From positions 1 through 36,167 of the forward strand of contig JBHIEE010000015.1 of the NCBI GenBank assembly GCA_046760445.1: a DNA stretch of 36,167 nt, given 5' to 3'. The DNA comes from JBHIEE01 sp046760445 (GTDB lineage: Bacteria; Acidobacteriota; Aminicenantia; JdFR-78). Position numbers and translations under genes: made by a program. Positions 1 to 8,409 of the stretch are shown piece after piece (positions within the stretch are counted from its first letter, which is position 1; the number at the start of each line of letters is the position of its first letter). The notes beneath the pieces were generated by a model. The model saw only the letters and a list, made by a program, of their open reading frames with translations, did not search any database and was not told the DNA's origin.

Positions 1-136
1 CAAAAGAGACAATAGTGACAATAGCTTTATTATTCTCTTTAAAAATTCTCCTCGCAAATTCACTTTGAGGGTAGCTCAATTTAATTAAAATTAAAAATAG
101 AAAAAATAATTTAACGAGAACTCTTACTCTCTTCAT
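1..136 (-). CDS. N-terminus of a secreted protein, possibly a trypsin-like/HtrA-type protease (cut by window edge)
   Basis: Only the first 45 codons are in the window; the gene runs off the left edge. The ATG follows a strong GGAGG ribosome-binding site. The protein starts MKRVRVLVK, then has a hydrophobic stretch (about residues 9-20), so it has a signal peptide or N-terminal anchor. The next residues, IFKENNKAIVTIVSF, resemble the start of the trypsin-like domain of S1C (DegP/HtrA) proteases, where an 'AVVTI' strand opens the fold. No catalytic residue is visible, so the family is a guess; the coding call itself is firmer than the function. Confidence 0.45.
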   Translation of the reverse strand, partial: MKRVRVLVKLFFLFLILIKLSYPQSEFARRIFKENNKAIVTIVSF

Positions 137-244
137 CGGTCTCCTCCCTCCTATTTAACTTTTTTTGAAAATAATGCCTAATCATCTAATAAATTTTATT
201 TTTAGAAACCATCCCTCTCTTTTTATCAGGTCTTCTTTTTTAAA

Positions 245-271
245 TTTATATTTTTGAAGTGAAAATGTCAA
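245..271 (-). promoter_or_regulatory. Possible promoter for the leftward secreted protein
   Basis: On the minus strand TTGACA (271-266) is followed after 15 bases by TATAAA (250-245). The spacer is shorter than the ideal 17. It would give a leader of about 100 bases before the ATG at 136. A TTGACA on the opposite strand at 290-295 lacks a good -10 box and would leave almost no leader for the rightward gene at 328, so I do not call it. Confidence 0.33.
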
Positions 272-327
272 TATTTTTTGCATTTAGAATTGACAAAATT
301 TACTTTTTTAGTTAGCTTTGAACCTGA

Positions 328-1467
328 ATGAGAGCTATTCATAAAGAAGTAATCATTATCATCCTCATTATTTCATTCACCTTGTTATTTATTTCTAAAA
401 TCAAAGATGAAATGGTCGATTTCGAAGTTTGTTATAAAGCAGGTAAAAGACTTATTTCTGGTGAAATGCTTTACCAGTTAACGGACGGCCATTATCAATT
501 TAAGTATCCTCCCTTTTATGCCTTTCTTGTTTCCCCCTTGTCCTCTCTATGTCTTAATTTAGCTAAATTAATCTGGTTTTATATAGTTATCTGTTTGATT
601 TTCTTAATTCTTTATTTTTCCTATCTTCTTATTCCTTTCAGAAAAAAAAAGTGGCCTATTCTGGTCATTCCTACTTTTTTAATTCTGGTTAAGTTTTACG
701 GTCGAGAATTAGACTTAGGACAAGCTAATGTTTTGATGGTTTTATCTCTTATGATAATGATTTATTTCTCAATTGAAGAAAACGAAAAAGGGGCAGGAGT
801 ATTTCTTGGCTTAGCTTCAGTGATTAAGCCATATGCGATTATTTTTTTCCCTTATTTTTTAATCAAGAAAAAATTTCTAACAGTAATAAATGGAACTCTA
901 TTTTTTATTTTAGCTCTGACATTTCCTATAATCCGCTACGGAGTAAAAGGTAATTTAGAGTTATTAAAAAATTGGCAACATACTCTCTCCCTTTCTACTC
1001 CTGGACTACTCGCTTCTCAAGATAATGTATCCATTATTGCCTTTTTTGCTAAGTGGTTTGGGACAGAAAAACTTAATTTAATTCTTATTCTCTCTGGCTC
1101 TATTATTGCTTTCTTGATACTGCTTTTCTTACTAATTGTTTTTCAGGGTAGGAAAGTCCAGAAATCAAGCCATATTTTAGAATCAGCGCTTTTACTAATT
1201 TTTATTCCTCTTTTCTCTCCTTTAGGCTGGGACTACATTTTTCTATCATCTACCTTGGCCATTATGATGTTGATTAATTATATTGATAGATTTCCTAAAT
1301 CTTTCAAGTATTTATTAATAATTAATTTTATTTTTATTGGTGCCACCCTTTATGATCTGTTAGGCCGTCAAATTTACTCCCAATTTATGCGTTTTTCGAT
1401 TTTGACAATAAACTTTATAATTGTTGTTTTTTATTTGTCTTATCTTAGGTTAAAGCAATTATGCTGA
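328..1467 (+). CDS. GT87-type (DUF2029) integral-membrane glycosyltransferase
   Basis: A 379-residue polytopic membrane protein with about nine to ten hydrophobic segments. After the first membrane helix (residues 8-23) comes the family signature: an acidic residue in the first loop (MVDFEVCYKAG, Asp31), then G-x-x-LY, then KYPPFYAFLVSPL. This is typical of GT-C fold mannosyltransferases of the GT87/DUF2029 family, which transfer sugar from a polyprenyl-phosphate donor on the outer face of the membrane. Asp31 would be the catalytic acidic residue by family analogy. Donor and acceptor cannot be read from sequence. There is no clear Shine-Dalgarno site before the ATG. The downstream DUF2085 gene has its own promoter. 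Confidence 0.75.
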   Translation: MRAIHKEVIIIILIISFTLLFISKIKDEMVDFEVCYKAGKRLISGEMLYQLTDGHYQFKYPPFYAFLVSPLSSLCLNLAKLIWFYIVICLIFLILYFSYLLIPFRKKKWPILVIPTFLILVKFYGRELDLGQANVLMVLSLMIMIYFSIEENEKGAGVFLGLASVIKPYAIIFFPYFLIKKKFLTVINGTLFFILALTFPIIRYGVKGNLELLKNWQHTLSLSTPGLLASQDNVSIIAFFAKWFGTEKLNLILILSGSIIAFLILLFLLIVFQGRKVQKSSHILESALLLIFIPLFSPLGWDYIFLSSTLAIMMLINYIDRFPKSFKYLLIINFIFIGATLYDLLGRQIYSQFMRFSILTINFIIVVFYLSYLRLKQLC

Positions 1468-1480
1468 TTGAATTTTTTGA

Positions 1481-1509
1481 TTGACTTTAAGGATGGTTTT
1501 CCGTATGAT
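1481..1509 (+). promoter_or_regulatory. Sigma-70 type promoter for the DUF2085 gene
   Basis: TTGACT (1481-1486), 17-base spacer, TATGAT (1504-1509). Transcription would begin near 1516, leaving about 19 bases before the ATG at 1535. It lies right after the stop of the GT87 gene, so the next genes can be expressed on their own. Confidence 0.55.
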
Positions 1510-1534
1510 ATTTGAAAAAGAAACTTAAAAAGAA

Positions 1535-2065
1535 ATGCTATATTTCAATAAATTATTCGTTCGACGAGAAAACATAATTTACTTTTTTGTTTTAATAAGT
1601 ATTTTATTTTGTGCCACACTAATTTTTTCAGCTCCCTATTTTGTTAATCAGAAAAAAGATATTGGGTACTTAATTTATCTTATCTTTTCTCCCCTATGTC
1701 ATCAAATACCAGAAAGAAGCTTTCATCTTTTTAACCACACTTTGGCAGTGTGTTCTCGATGTACTGGAATCTATCTGGGATTCTTGGCAGGAGTAATTCT
1801 TTATCCCTTTATTCGCCGAATTAATAACATTTCTCTTCCTCAACCCCAAATATTCATATTCATTTCTCTTCCCATGGTAATTGATATTACTGGAAACTTT
1901 TTTCATTTCTGGACTAATACAAATCTTTCTCGCGCAATAATCGGAATTATCTGGGGAATTGGTCTTCCTTTTTATTTTATCCCAGGAATAATTGATCTTT
2001 TTCAGCCACAGGCTACAAGTCCCAAGTCACAAGCTGACTTGAGACATGAGACTTGTGACCTGTAA
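1535..2065 (+). CDS. DUF2085 family membrane protein
   Basis: 176 residues with four to five hydrophobic segments. The family motif is clear in the middle: PLCHQIPERSFHLF followed by VCSRCTGIYLGFLAG, with conserved His and three Cys that suggest a metal or redox site near the membrane surface; the function of DUF2085 is unknown. The last 19 or so residues (from about QATSPKSQ to the stop) are not family sequence. They are encoded by one arm of an imperfect hairpin repeat (2009-2069), so the native C-terminus has probably been replaced or extended by the repeat. The next gene starts 16 bases downstream with its own good ribosome-binding site. Confidence 0.8.
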   Translation: MLYFNKLFVRRENIIYFFVLISILFCATLIFSAPYFVNQKKDIGYLIYLIFSPLCHQIPERSFHLFNHTLAVCSRCTGIYLGFLAGVILYPFIRRINNISLPQPQIFIFISLPMVIDITGNFFHFWTNTNLSRAIIGIIWGIGLPFYFIPGIIDLFQPQATSPKSQADLRHETCDL

Positions 2066-2069
2066 CCTG
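2009..2069. repeat. Hairpin repeat of the 'ACAAGTCACAAG' word family
   Basis: An imperfect inverted repeat: CAGGCTACAAGTCCCAAGTC on the left is mirrored by a right arm ending GACTTGTGACCTGTAACCTG. Each arm is built from degenerate copies of the word ACAAGTC. It spans the end of the DUF2085 gene, including its stop, and stops just before the ribosome-binding site of the next gene. A related half element is at 18674-18702. Confidence 0.75.
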
Positions 2070-2081
2070 AAAGGAGGAAAA

Positions 2082-2588
2082 ATGACTAATCAAAAACCAG
2101 AAATGTTTAAACCAGCTTTAATTGGAGGATTATTGACTGGAATTCTCGCTGGACTCCCTATAATTCAAATGGGGAACTGTCTGTGTTGTTTATGGGTTGT
2201 AATAGGCGGTATTCTTGCCTCTTATTTTTTATCCAAAGATGCACAAATTACTCTTAGGGCTGGAGATGGTGCAATTGTTGGTATTTTAAGTGGGATAATT
2301 GGAGCGATTATTTCTTCAATTATTAACATTCCATTTCAAGCAATCAATCAACAGTTTGTTAGGAGAGTCTTAGAAAGATTACCTGAATATGGTGCCGAGT
2401 TTCCAAGAGATATGGACTTATGGTTAAAAAGAGGTGCTGAATTCTCGGCTCCTATGTTTATGGTAGGCTTAATTATTTCTATAGTTATTTTTGCTATTTT
2501 TGGTGCTCTGGGTGGAATTATTGGAATCTCTTTGTTCAGAAAAAAGAAAGTAGCACCACCCCCTACCTCACCTACTCCACAAGAATAA
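2082..2588 (+). CDS. Unrecognised small integral-membrane protein
   Basis: 168 residues from the ATG at 2082, chosen because AAGGAGG sits directly upstream; an in-frame ATG at 2046 would place the first 12 residues inside the hairpin repeat. It has glycine-rich hydrophobic segments (about residues 10-25, 32-50, 65-90 and 127-155), a Cys pair in MGNCLCCLWVVIGG, and a cytosolic-looking charged loop (RRVLERLPEYGAEFPRD). The end is KKK plus a Pro/Thr-rich tail. I do not recognise a named family. It is probably co-transcribed with the DUF2085 gene. Confidence 0.7.
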   Translation: MTNQKPEMFKPALIGGLLTGILAGLPIIQMGNCLCCLWVVIGGILASYFLSKDAQITLRAGDGAIVGILSGIIGAIISSIINIPFQAINQQFVRRVLERLPEYGAEFPRDMDLWLKRGAEFSAPMFMVGLIISIVIFAIFGALGGIIGISLFRKKKVAPPPTSPTPQE

Positions 2589-2673
2589 TTTTAAGATTAT
2601 GCTGAAAAATATAAAATTAAAAATATGAATTTTTGGTAAATAATTTTAATTAATTTTAAAAGAAGGTGCCACG

Positions 2674-3627
2674 ATGAGATTTCATATTCTGCAACGTAAA
2701 GTAAAAACAAGAGTGATCGTAAACCCACAATCGGATAAAGGGAAAACAGGTAAAAAATGGGAAAAAATTAAAAAAGTTTTAAAATATTATCTTAAAGAAT
2801 TTAAATATGAATTTACAGAAAAACCTCTTCAGGCAGTTGAGATTACTCGAGAAGCAATAAAAGATGGATTTGAGCTAATTATTGGAGTGGGAGGAGATGG
2901 CACTTTAAACGAAATTGCTAACGGATTTTTTGACAATAAAAGAATCATTAATCCAGAAGCTACTTTAGGAATAGTCCCTTCAGGGACAGGATGTGATTTT
3001 ATTAGAAGCCTTAAAATTCCTAAAAAGATTGATGGTTCACTGGAAATAATAAAAAATGCTCCTTCCTCGATTATTGATTTAGGTAAAGTAATCTTTCAAG
3101 ATCACTTAGGGAAAAAAATAGAACGGTATTTTTTAAATATAGCTGACTTTGGATTAGGTGGAGAAGTAGTAAAAAGAGTCAACCAAAAAAGAATGGAAAG
3201 AAAGGCTTCATCATATGTAAAAGAATTAATTGTTACTATACTTCATTATAAAAATAAGAAGTTAAAAATTAAAATTGACGATCGAGAATTAGCCGAAGAT
3301 GAATATTTGGCCGGAGTAGTGGCTAATGGCGGTATTTTTGGAGGAGGAATGAAAATTGCTCCCTACGCCAAATTGAATGACGGATGGTTCGATTTTATTA
3401 TTATTAAAGGATTCTCCTTTCTAGAATTCCTAAGACATAGCTGGAAGCTCTTTAAGGGCACTCATCTTACTCACCCCAAAATTAGTCTCATTCGAGGAAA
3501 GAAAATCAAGGTTGAATGTGGGAAAGGAGAAAATGTTTTATTAGAATTGGATGGGGAACAACCCGGAGAACTCCCCGCCGAATTCGAAATTATTCCCTTG
3601 TCTTTTAAAGTAAAAAGCTATCTATAA
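2674..3627 (+). CDS. Diacylglycerol/sphingosine-type lipid kinase (DagK_cat family)
   Basis: 317 residues, the usual length for YegS/DgkB-like lipid kinases. The N-terminal catalytic domain shows RVIVNPQSDKGKTGKKW (nucleotide-binding entry), IIGVGGDGTLNEIANGF (GGDGT motif, residues 73-77) and LGIVPSGTGCDFIRSL. The C-terminal beta domain has VANGGIFGGGMKIAPYAKLNDGWFD, typical of the YegS C-terminal domain. It phosphorylates a lipid hydroxyl, most likely diacylglycerol for phosphatidic acid recycling; the exact substrate is not decided by sequence. An AGAAGG site precedes the ATG. It converges with the leftward train ending at 3854. Confidence 0.88.
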   Translation: MRFHILQRKVKTRVIVNPQSDKGKTGKKWEKIKKVLKYYLKEFKYEFTEKPLQAVEITREAIKDGFELIIGVGGDGTLNEIANGFFDNKRIINPEATLGIVPSGTGCDFIRSLKIPKKIDGSLEIIKNAPSSIIDLGKVIFQDHLGKKIERYFLNIADFGLGGEVVKRVNQKRMERKASSYVKELIVTILHYKNKKLKIKIDDRELAEDEYLAGVVANGGIFGGGMKIAPYAKLNDGWFDFIIIKGFSFLEFLRHSWKLFKGTHLTHPKISLIRGKKIKVECGKGENVLLELDGEQPGELPAEFEIIPLSFKVKSYL

Positions 3628-3853
3628 TTAAAAATCCAAAGCCTAAAATCCCAATGCCAAATAAATCTCAAATTACTAAATGTCAAAACCGTGAAGTGTA
3701 AAGCGTAAATCGTAAGGTATTATTTATCACTTTACTCCTTACTCTTTACGATTTACATTTGTCATTTGAACTTTTCGTATAACGGCAATCTCTATATCAT
3801 CCTCCATCTCTGCCGACAGGCAGGTTATCCAAACAAATGGGAGAAGAGCCTAA
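3628..3853. repeat. Repeat-filled gap between convergent genes: word repeats, hairpin and CTGCC palindrome
   Basis: No gene. From about 3631 there are degenerate copies of AAATCCCAAATNAC-type words. At 3694-3759 a long imperfect hairpin is made of GTAAATCGTAA-type words: TGTAAAGCGTAAATCGTAAG is mirrored by CTTTACGATTTACATTT. At 3810-3824 lies CTGCCGACAGGCAGG, a short stem (CTGCC/GGCAG, loop of four). None has a proper U-tract, but the hairpins sit where two convergent transcripts must end and could act as terminators or RNA 3' ends. Confidence 0.7.
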
Positions 3854-4552
3854 TTAGTTAATTACTTCTACTTTTCCTCTCGTTGATCCCGGGAGAGGGG
3901 GAATATCAGTAATAATTAATCTACCTTTTAAATCATAATAGCGATATATCTTAGTTTTTGTTTTTATATACCGCTTGTTATATGACTTCATAACTTTCCT
4001 AATATAATCTTTTGTTTCCTGATAAGGAGGAATTCCATTATATTTCTTAACTGCTTCTTGGCCAGCATTATAAGCAGCCAGAATCAAGGAAGTTTTGCCA
4101 TTATAAAGTTTGATTAAATCTTTCAAATATTTTATTCCTCCTTCGATATTTTGAACAGGATCATAAGGATTATTTACCCCATATCTTTTAGCTGTCTCAG
4201 GCATAAGCTGCATTAAACCAATTGCTCCTTTAGGAGAGACAGCTCGAGGATTGTAATTTGATTCTGCAGAAATTATGGAATGAATCAAGGAGAGGTCTAT
4301 TCTATATTTAACCCCCATCCTTTTTATTATTTCATCATAGTCCATAGGAGAAGAGACTCTCTTTACTATTTTAGGTCGAGTGGAAGGTCTATTAGTTACT
4401 ACTAATCTTCCATTCTCGTCCAAATAGGTATATATTTCTGCGGTTAAAGGCAGAGAAGAGAGAAAACAGAGAACAGAAAACAGAAGAAGTAGGTCTTTCC
4501 AGAAGGTTAATGTATTTCTGTCTTCTGCTTTTTGTCTTCTGTCTTCTCTCAT
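3854..4552 (-). CDS. Periplasmic lytic transglycosylase (SLT) with N-terminal DUF4124
   Basis: 232 residues. After an N-terminal signal-like segment comes a DUF4124 strand pair (EIYTYLDENGRLVVTNRPS, residues 39-57). The SLT domain (about 75-195) carries the catalytic Glu97 in SIISAESNYNP, then AVSPKGAIGLMQLMPETA and the AAYNAG motif. A second DUF4124-like strand pair (IYRYYDLKGRLIITDIPP) follows at the end. It cleaves peptidoglycan glycan strands. The start overlaps the alaS stop as ATGA, so translation is coupled. Oddly, the n-region MREDRRQKAEDRN and the hydrophobic core LLLLFSVLCFLSSL are encoded by the two arms of a hairpin repeat (4449-4550), so the signal peptide appears repeat-derived. 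Confidence 0.85.
   Translation of the reverse strand: MREDRRQKAEDRNTLTFWKDLLLLFSVLCFLSSLPLTAEIYTYLDENGRLVVTNRPSTRPKIVKRVSSPMDYDEIIKRMGVKYRIDLSLIHSIISAESNYNPRAVSPKGAIGLMQLMPETAKRYGVNNPYDPVQNIEGGIKYLKDLIKLYNGKTSLILAAYNAGQEAVKKYNGIPPYQETKDYIRKVMKSYNKRYIKTKTKIYRYYDLKGRLIITDIPPLPGSTRGKVEVIN
4449..4550. repeat. Hairpin repeat of the 'CAGAAGA' word family inside the transglycosylase start
   Basis: Read on the minus strand, a purine arm (4550-4515, AGAAGACAGAAGAC-type words) is followed by a pyrimidine arm (4489-4449, TTCTGTTTTCTGTTCTCTG-type words). The arms are largely complementary and separated by about 25 bases. The same words occur inside the activase gene at 26680-26770 and in the gap near 31932-31962. 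Confidence 0.75.
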
Positions 4553-7185
4553 AGCATTTTTTTTATAATTGAGTAACTCTGATTCAGAGCTTTGTCCAAA
4601 AATTCAGGTTTATTTCCTCCTGCTTCAGCAAAATCAGCTCTTCCTCCACCGCCCCCTCCAATAATTATCCCTATCTCTTTTATTATTTGAGCAGCATTCA
4701 ACTTATTGGTTAACTCCTTAGTAATTGATATAACCAAAAATGCTTTTTTATCCTCAACTGAGCCTAAAATAACTACCCCTGGTTTTATTTTTTGATTGAG
4801 ATGGTCAGCTAATTCTCTTAAATCCGACTTGGCTAAACCCTCCACTTTTTGAGCCAAAACATTCATTCCTTTTATATTTCTTACTTTTTCTAAATCTTTT
4901 TTTGTTTTTTCATAAGCAATCTTTTGTCTTAAAATTTTATTTTCATTTTCTTTTTCTTTCAAGGATTTTTCTAATTTTTGAATTTGAAAAATCAATTCTT
5001 CTCGAGGAAGATTTAACAAATGTTCAAGTTCAGAAAGAATCTCGTCCTCCTGTTGAATATAATTAAGAGCTTTTTCTCCTGTTAATGCCTCAATCCTCCT
5101 CATTCCCGAAGCAATACTTTTTTCAGAAATTATTTTAAATAACCCTATTTCTCCAGTATAATTGACATGCACCCCTCCACATAACTCTTTACTAAATTCA
5201 CCAACGGTAACCATTCTTACTCTATCTCCATACTTCTCCTCAAAAATAGCTATTGCTCCTTCTTTTAAACCTTCTTCTAAAGTGGTAATTTTTGTCTCGA
5301 CTTTTAAATTTTGTCTTATTTTTTCATTCACTAAGGATTCAACTTTTTTTATTTCATTGCTCCTCAAAGGAGCAAAATGAGTAAAATCGAATCTGAATTT
5401 ATCAGGAGCAACTAAAGAACCTGCCTGTTTTATATGATCTCCCAGAACTCTTCGTAGAGCAGCATGGAGAAGATGAGTCGCCGTATGGTTTAAAGAAACA
5501 GACTTTCGTCGAGAAGAATCTACGGTTGCTTCAACTGCTTCTCCTTCTCGAACCTGTCCCGAAATAATCTTAATGGAATGAACAATTAGTCCAGGAAGAG
5601 GAAGGATAGCATTTTTAATAACCGCGGAAAAATGATCTCCTTTCATTTGTCCTCTATCCCCTACTTGACCGCCTGCTTCGGCATAGAAAGGAGTAATGTC
5701 AATAATTATTTCTCCTGTTTGTCCTTGCTTCAAAGTATTAACCTTGGTATCTCCTTTAAATAAGGCTAAAACTTTTGCTCCTGAAACTTCTAATCTTTCA
5801 TATCCAATAAATTCAACAGATAAATCTTTTACTTGCTCATATTTTTTCCTCTGTTTTTCCTGTAGTCCGCCTTTCCAGGCTAATCTCGCCCTTTCCCGTT
5901 GAAGGGTTAATTCTTTATTAAATCCCTTCTCATCAATAACCAAACCTTTTTCTTCGGCTAATTCTTTTGATAAATCAAGAGGAAAACCAAAAGTATCATA
6001 TAATTTGAAAATTTTCTCTCCAGGAATTATTTTTTTACCAGATTGAATTGCCTCCTGGAGATACTCTTCAAAATAGCGAAGCCCTGAAGATAAGGTTAAA
6101 CTAAATCTTTCTTCTTCAGATAAACAGACCTTGGAAACATATTCCGTAGAAGCAATCAGCTCAGGATAAGCATCTTTCATAATATCTGTTACCAGTCCAG
6201 TAAGTTTATAAAGAAAAGGCTCAGTAAGTCCCAGAAACTTACCGTGGCGAAAAGCTCGACGGATAATTCTTCTTAAAACATATCCCCGACCTTCATTAGC
6301 AGGAATAACACCGTCATTAACCAAAAAAGTGATTGCTCTCAAATGATCAGCTATTACTCTTATTGAGGTATCATCTTCAGAAAATGAAGGATACTCCCGC
6401 TGAGTGAGCTGGCAAAGGGCCTCAATTAAAGACCAGAACAAATCAGTTTGATAGGTGCTTTTTTTACCTTGTAATGCTACAGCAGTTCTCTCTAAACCCA
6501 TTCCAGTATCGATTGAAGGAGAAGGAAGAACAATCATATTTCCAGAGGAGTCTAAATTAGACTCCATAAAAACTAAATTCCATAGCTCAAGAAATCTGTC
6601 ACTTCCTCCTTTTATTAATTGATAAATATCTCCCCTTTCAATTTCTTCACCTAAATCATAATGAATTTCGGAGCAAGGGCCACAAGGACCAATCTCTCCC
6701 ATTGCCCAGAAATTATCTTTTTTGCCTAAAAGTATTATTCTCTCGGCTGGGATTCCAATTTGTTCTCGCCAGATCTGGTGAGCTTGATCATCCTTCTCAT
6801 AAACTGTGATATAGATTTTTTCTTCATCTAATTTAAACTCTTCAGTAACTAACTCCCAAGCAAATTCTATTGCTTCTTGTTTAAAATAATCTCCAAATGA
6901 AAAATTTCCTAACATCTCAAAAAAAGTATGATGTTTATTAGTTTTCCCTACTTGTTCTAAATCATTATGTTTTCCACTAACGCGCATACATTTTTGAATT
7001 GAAACTGCTCGTTTATATTCCCTTTTTTCCAGACCAAGAAACACATTTTTAAATTGATTCATTCCAGCATTGGTAAAAAGAATAGTTGGATCATCTTTAG
7101 GAATCAAAGAGGAACTTTTAACAATTCGATGGCCTCTTTTTTCAAAAAAATTGAGAAAGACTTCTCTTATTTCTTGAGCCTTCAT
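4549..7185 (-). CDS. alaS: Alanyl-tRNA synthetase
   Basis: 878 residues, the normal bacterial length. It begins MKAQEIREVFLNFFEKRGH, the class II catalytic core of AlaRS, with FTNAGMNQFKNVFLG and the GKHNDLEQVGKTNKHHTFFEMLGNF motif. The editing domain has its zinc ligands in HTATHLLHAA (about residue 565) and CGGVH (about 669). A coiled coil and the C-Ala domain follow, with GGGGGGRADFAEAGG near the end. It charges tRNA-Ala and clears Ser/Gly mischarging. It lies between pilT and the transglycosylase, with a four-base overlap into the latter. All key residues are present. Confidence 0.97.
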   Translation of the reverse strand: MKAQEIREVFLNFFEKRGHRIVKSSSLIPKDDPTILFTNAGMNQFKNVFLGLEKREYKRAVSIQKCMRVSGKHNDLEQVGKTNKHHTFFEMLGNFSFGDYFKQEAIEFAWELVTEEFKLDEEKIYITVYEKDDQAHQIWREQIGIPAERIILLGKKDNFWAMGEIGPCGPCSEIHYDLGEEIERGDIYQLIKGGSDRFLELWNLVFMESNLDSSGNMIVLPSPSIDTGMGLERTAVALQGKKSTYQTDLFWSLIEALCQLTQREYPSFSEDDTSIRVIADHLRAITFLVNDGVIPANEGRGYVLRRIIRRAFRHGKFLGLTEPFLYKLTGLVTDIMKDAYPELIASTEYVSKVCLSEEERFSLTLSSGLRYFEEYLQEAIQSGKKIIPGEKIFKLYDTFGFPLDLSKELAEEKGLVIDEKGFNKELTLQRERARLAWKGGLQEKQRKKYEQVKDLSVEFIGYERLEVSGAKVLALFKGDTKVNTLKQGQTGEIIIDITPFYAEAGGQVGDRGQMKGDHFSAVIKNAILPLPGLIVHSIKIISGQVREGEAVEATVDSSRRKSVSLNHTATHLLHAALRRVLGDHIKQAGSLVAPDKFRFDFTHFAPLRSNEIKKVESLVNEKIRQNLKVETKITTLEEGLKEGAIAIFEEKYGDRVRMVTVGEFSKELCGGVHVNYTGEIGLFKIISEKSIASGMRRIEALTGEKALNYIQQEDEILSELEHLLNLPREELIFQIQKLEKSLKEKENENKILRQKIAYEKTKKDLEKVRNIKGMNVLAQKVEGLAKSDLRELADHLNQKIKPGVVILGSVEDKKAFLVISITKELTNKLNAAQIIKEIGIIIGGGGGGRADFAEAGGNKPEFLDKALNQSYSIIKKML

Positions 7186-7226
7186 CGTTGTTTCATTGTT
7201 AATAGTTAAATGCTTCTTAAAGAGCC

Positions 7227-8396
7227 TTATTCAATTTCTTCTGAGGAGCCTTCGTCCTCGCTTTCTGATTCATCTCCAATTACACTTATCTTTTTTTCCA
7301 TTTCCTCAAGAGCCATATCAGTTGTTGTTTGAATGCCCATTACTTTTAATCTGAAGTTATCAGGATTTGAAGCATATCTTAAGGCTTGATCTAAGGAAAT
7401 GTATTTGTTGATATAAAGTTTGTAAAGAGATTGATCAAAAGTCTGCATTCCGTACTGGGAAACTCCAGCAGCAATAGCATCTCTAATTAAATGAGTTTTT
7501 TCTTTATTGATAATACAATCGCGGATAAACGGGGTATTAACCATTACTTCAACAGCTGGAGCCCGTCCTGGAACATCTGCCCGAGGTAATAGTCTCATTG
7601 AGATAGCTGCTTTCAGAAGAGAAGCTAATTGAAGTCTGATTTGTTTTTGCTGATACGGAGGATAAACAGCTATAATTCTGTTAACAGTTTCTGGAGCATC
7701 AAGGGTATGGAGAGTGCTTAACACTAAATGACCTGTTTCAGCAGCTAAAATAGCCGTCTCTATTGTCTCAAAATCTCTCATTTCTCCAACTAAGATAACA
7801 TCTGGATCCTGACGAAGAGAACTTATTAGTCCTCGAGAAAAACTTTCTGCATCTAAACCTACCTCTCTTTGATTTATAATGCTTTTTTTATCTCGGTGAA
7901 TAAACTCAATTGGGTCTTCAATAGTAACAATATTCTCTGTCCGATGGGTATTAATGTAATCAATCATAGCGGCTAAAGTTGTTGACTTACCACTTCCTGT
8001 TGTTCCAGTTACTAAGACAAGGCCTCTTTGTTCTAAGGATATTTTTTCTAAAATGGCAGGAAGCAACAATTCCCTGATAGTTTTAACCTTGAGGGGAATT
8101 ATTCTTAAAACAATACCAATTGTTCCTCGTTGATAAAAAACATTTCCTCGAAATCGCCCAAATCCAGGAACACTGTAAGCCAAATCAACATCAAATTGTT
8201 CTTGGAGCTTTTTCCTTTGATATTCGTTCATTATCTCGTTAGCCATATGCACAGTATCTTCTGAGGTTAGGCGCCTGAGATTAGTCAGTGGTGTTAATTT
8301 TCCATCAATTCTAATAACGGGATGATTACCCACCTTCAGGTGAAGGTCAGAAGCATTTTTTTCAATTGCTATTTTGAGTAAATCTTTAACTGTCAT
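7227..8396 (-). CDS. pilT: Type IV pilus retraction ATPase PilT
   Basis: 389 residues. N-terminal PAS-like domain (ASDLHLKVGNHPVIRIDG), then the secretion ATPase core: Walker A GTTGSGKST (131-139), Asp box TIEDPIEF, Walker B LRQDPDVILVGEMRD, His box ETGHLVLSTLHT. It retracts type IV pili by hexameric ATP hydrolysis at the inner membrane. The last 25 residues form an acidic Glu/Ser/Asp tail. No pilin or other pil gene is in this window. It starts 13 bases after the aminotransferase stop, so the two are likely co-transcribed from the promoter at 9369-9397. Confidence 0.93.
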   Translation of the reverse strand: MTVKDLLKIAIEKNASDLHLKVGNHPVIRIDGKLTPLTNLRRLTSEDTVHMANEIMNEYQRKKLQEQFDVDLAYSVPGFGRFRGNVFYQRGTIGIVLRIIPLKVKTIRELLLPAILEKISLEQRGLVLVTGTTGSGKSTTLAAMIDYINTHRTENIVTIEDPIEFIHRDKKSIINQREVGLDAESFSRGLISSLRQDPDVILVGEMRDFETIETAILAAETGHLVLSTLHTLDAPETVNRIIAVYPPYQQKQIRLQLASLLKAAISMRLLPRADVPGRAPAVEVMVNTPFIRDCIINKEKTHLIRDAIAAGVSQYGMQTFDQSLYKLYINKYISLDQALRYASNPDNFRLKVMGIQTTTDMALEEMEKKISVIGDESESEDEGSSEEIE

Positions 8397-8409
8397 TTTA
8401 TTTTATCCC

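Noticed and set aside
290..318. Promoter for the GT87 gene (TTGACA at 290)
   Set aside because: The -10 position reads TAGCTT and would start transcription almost at the ATG; too weak to call.
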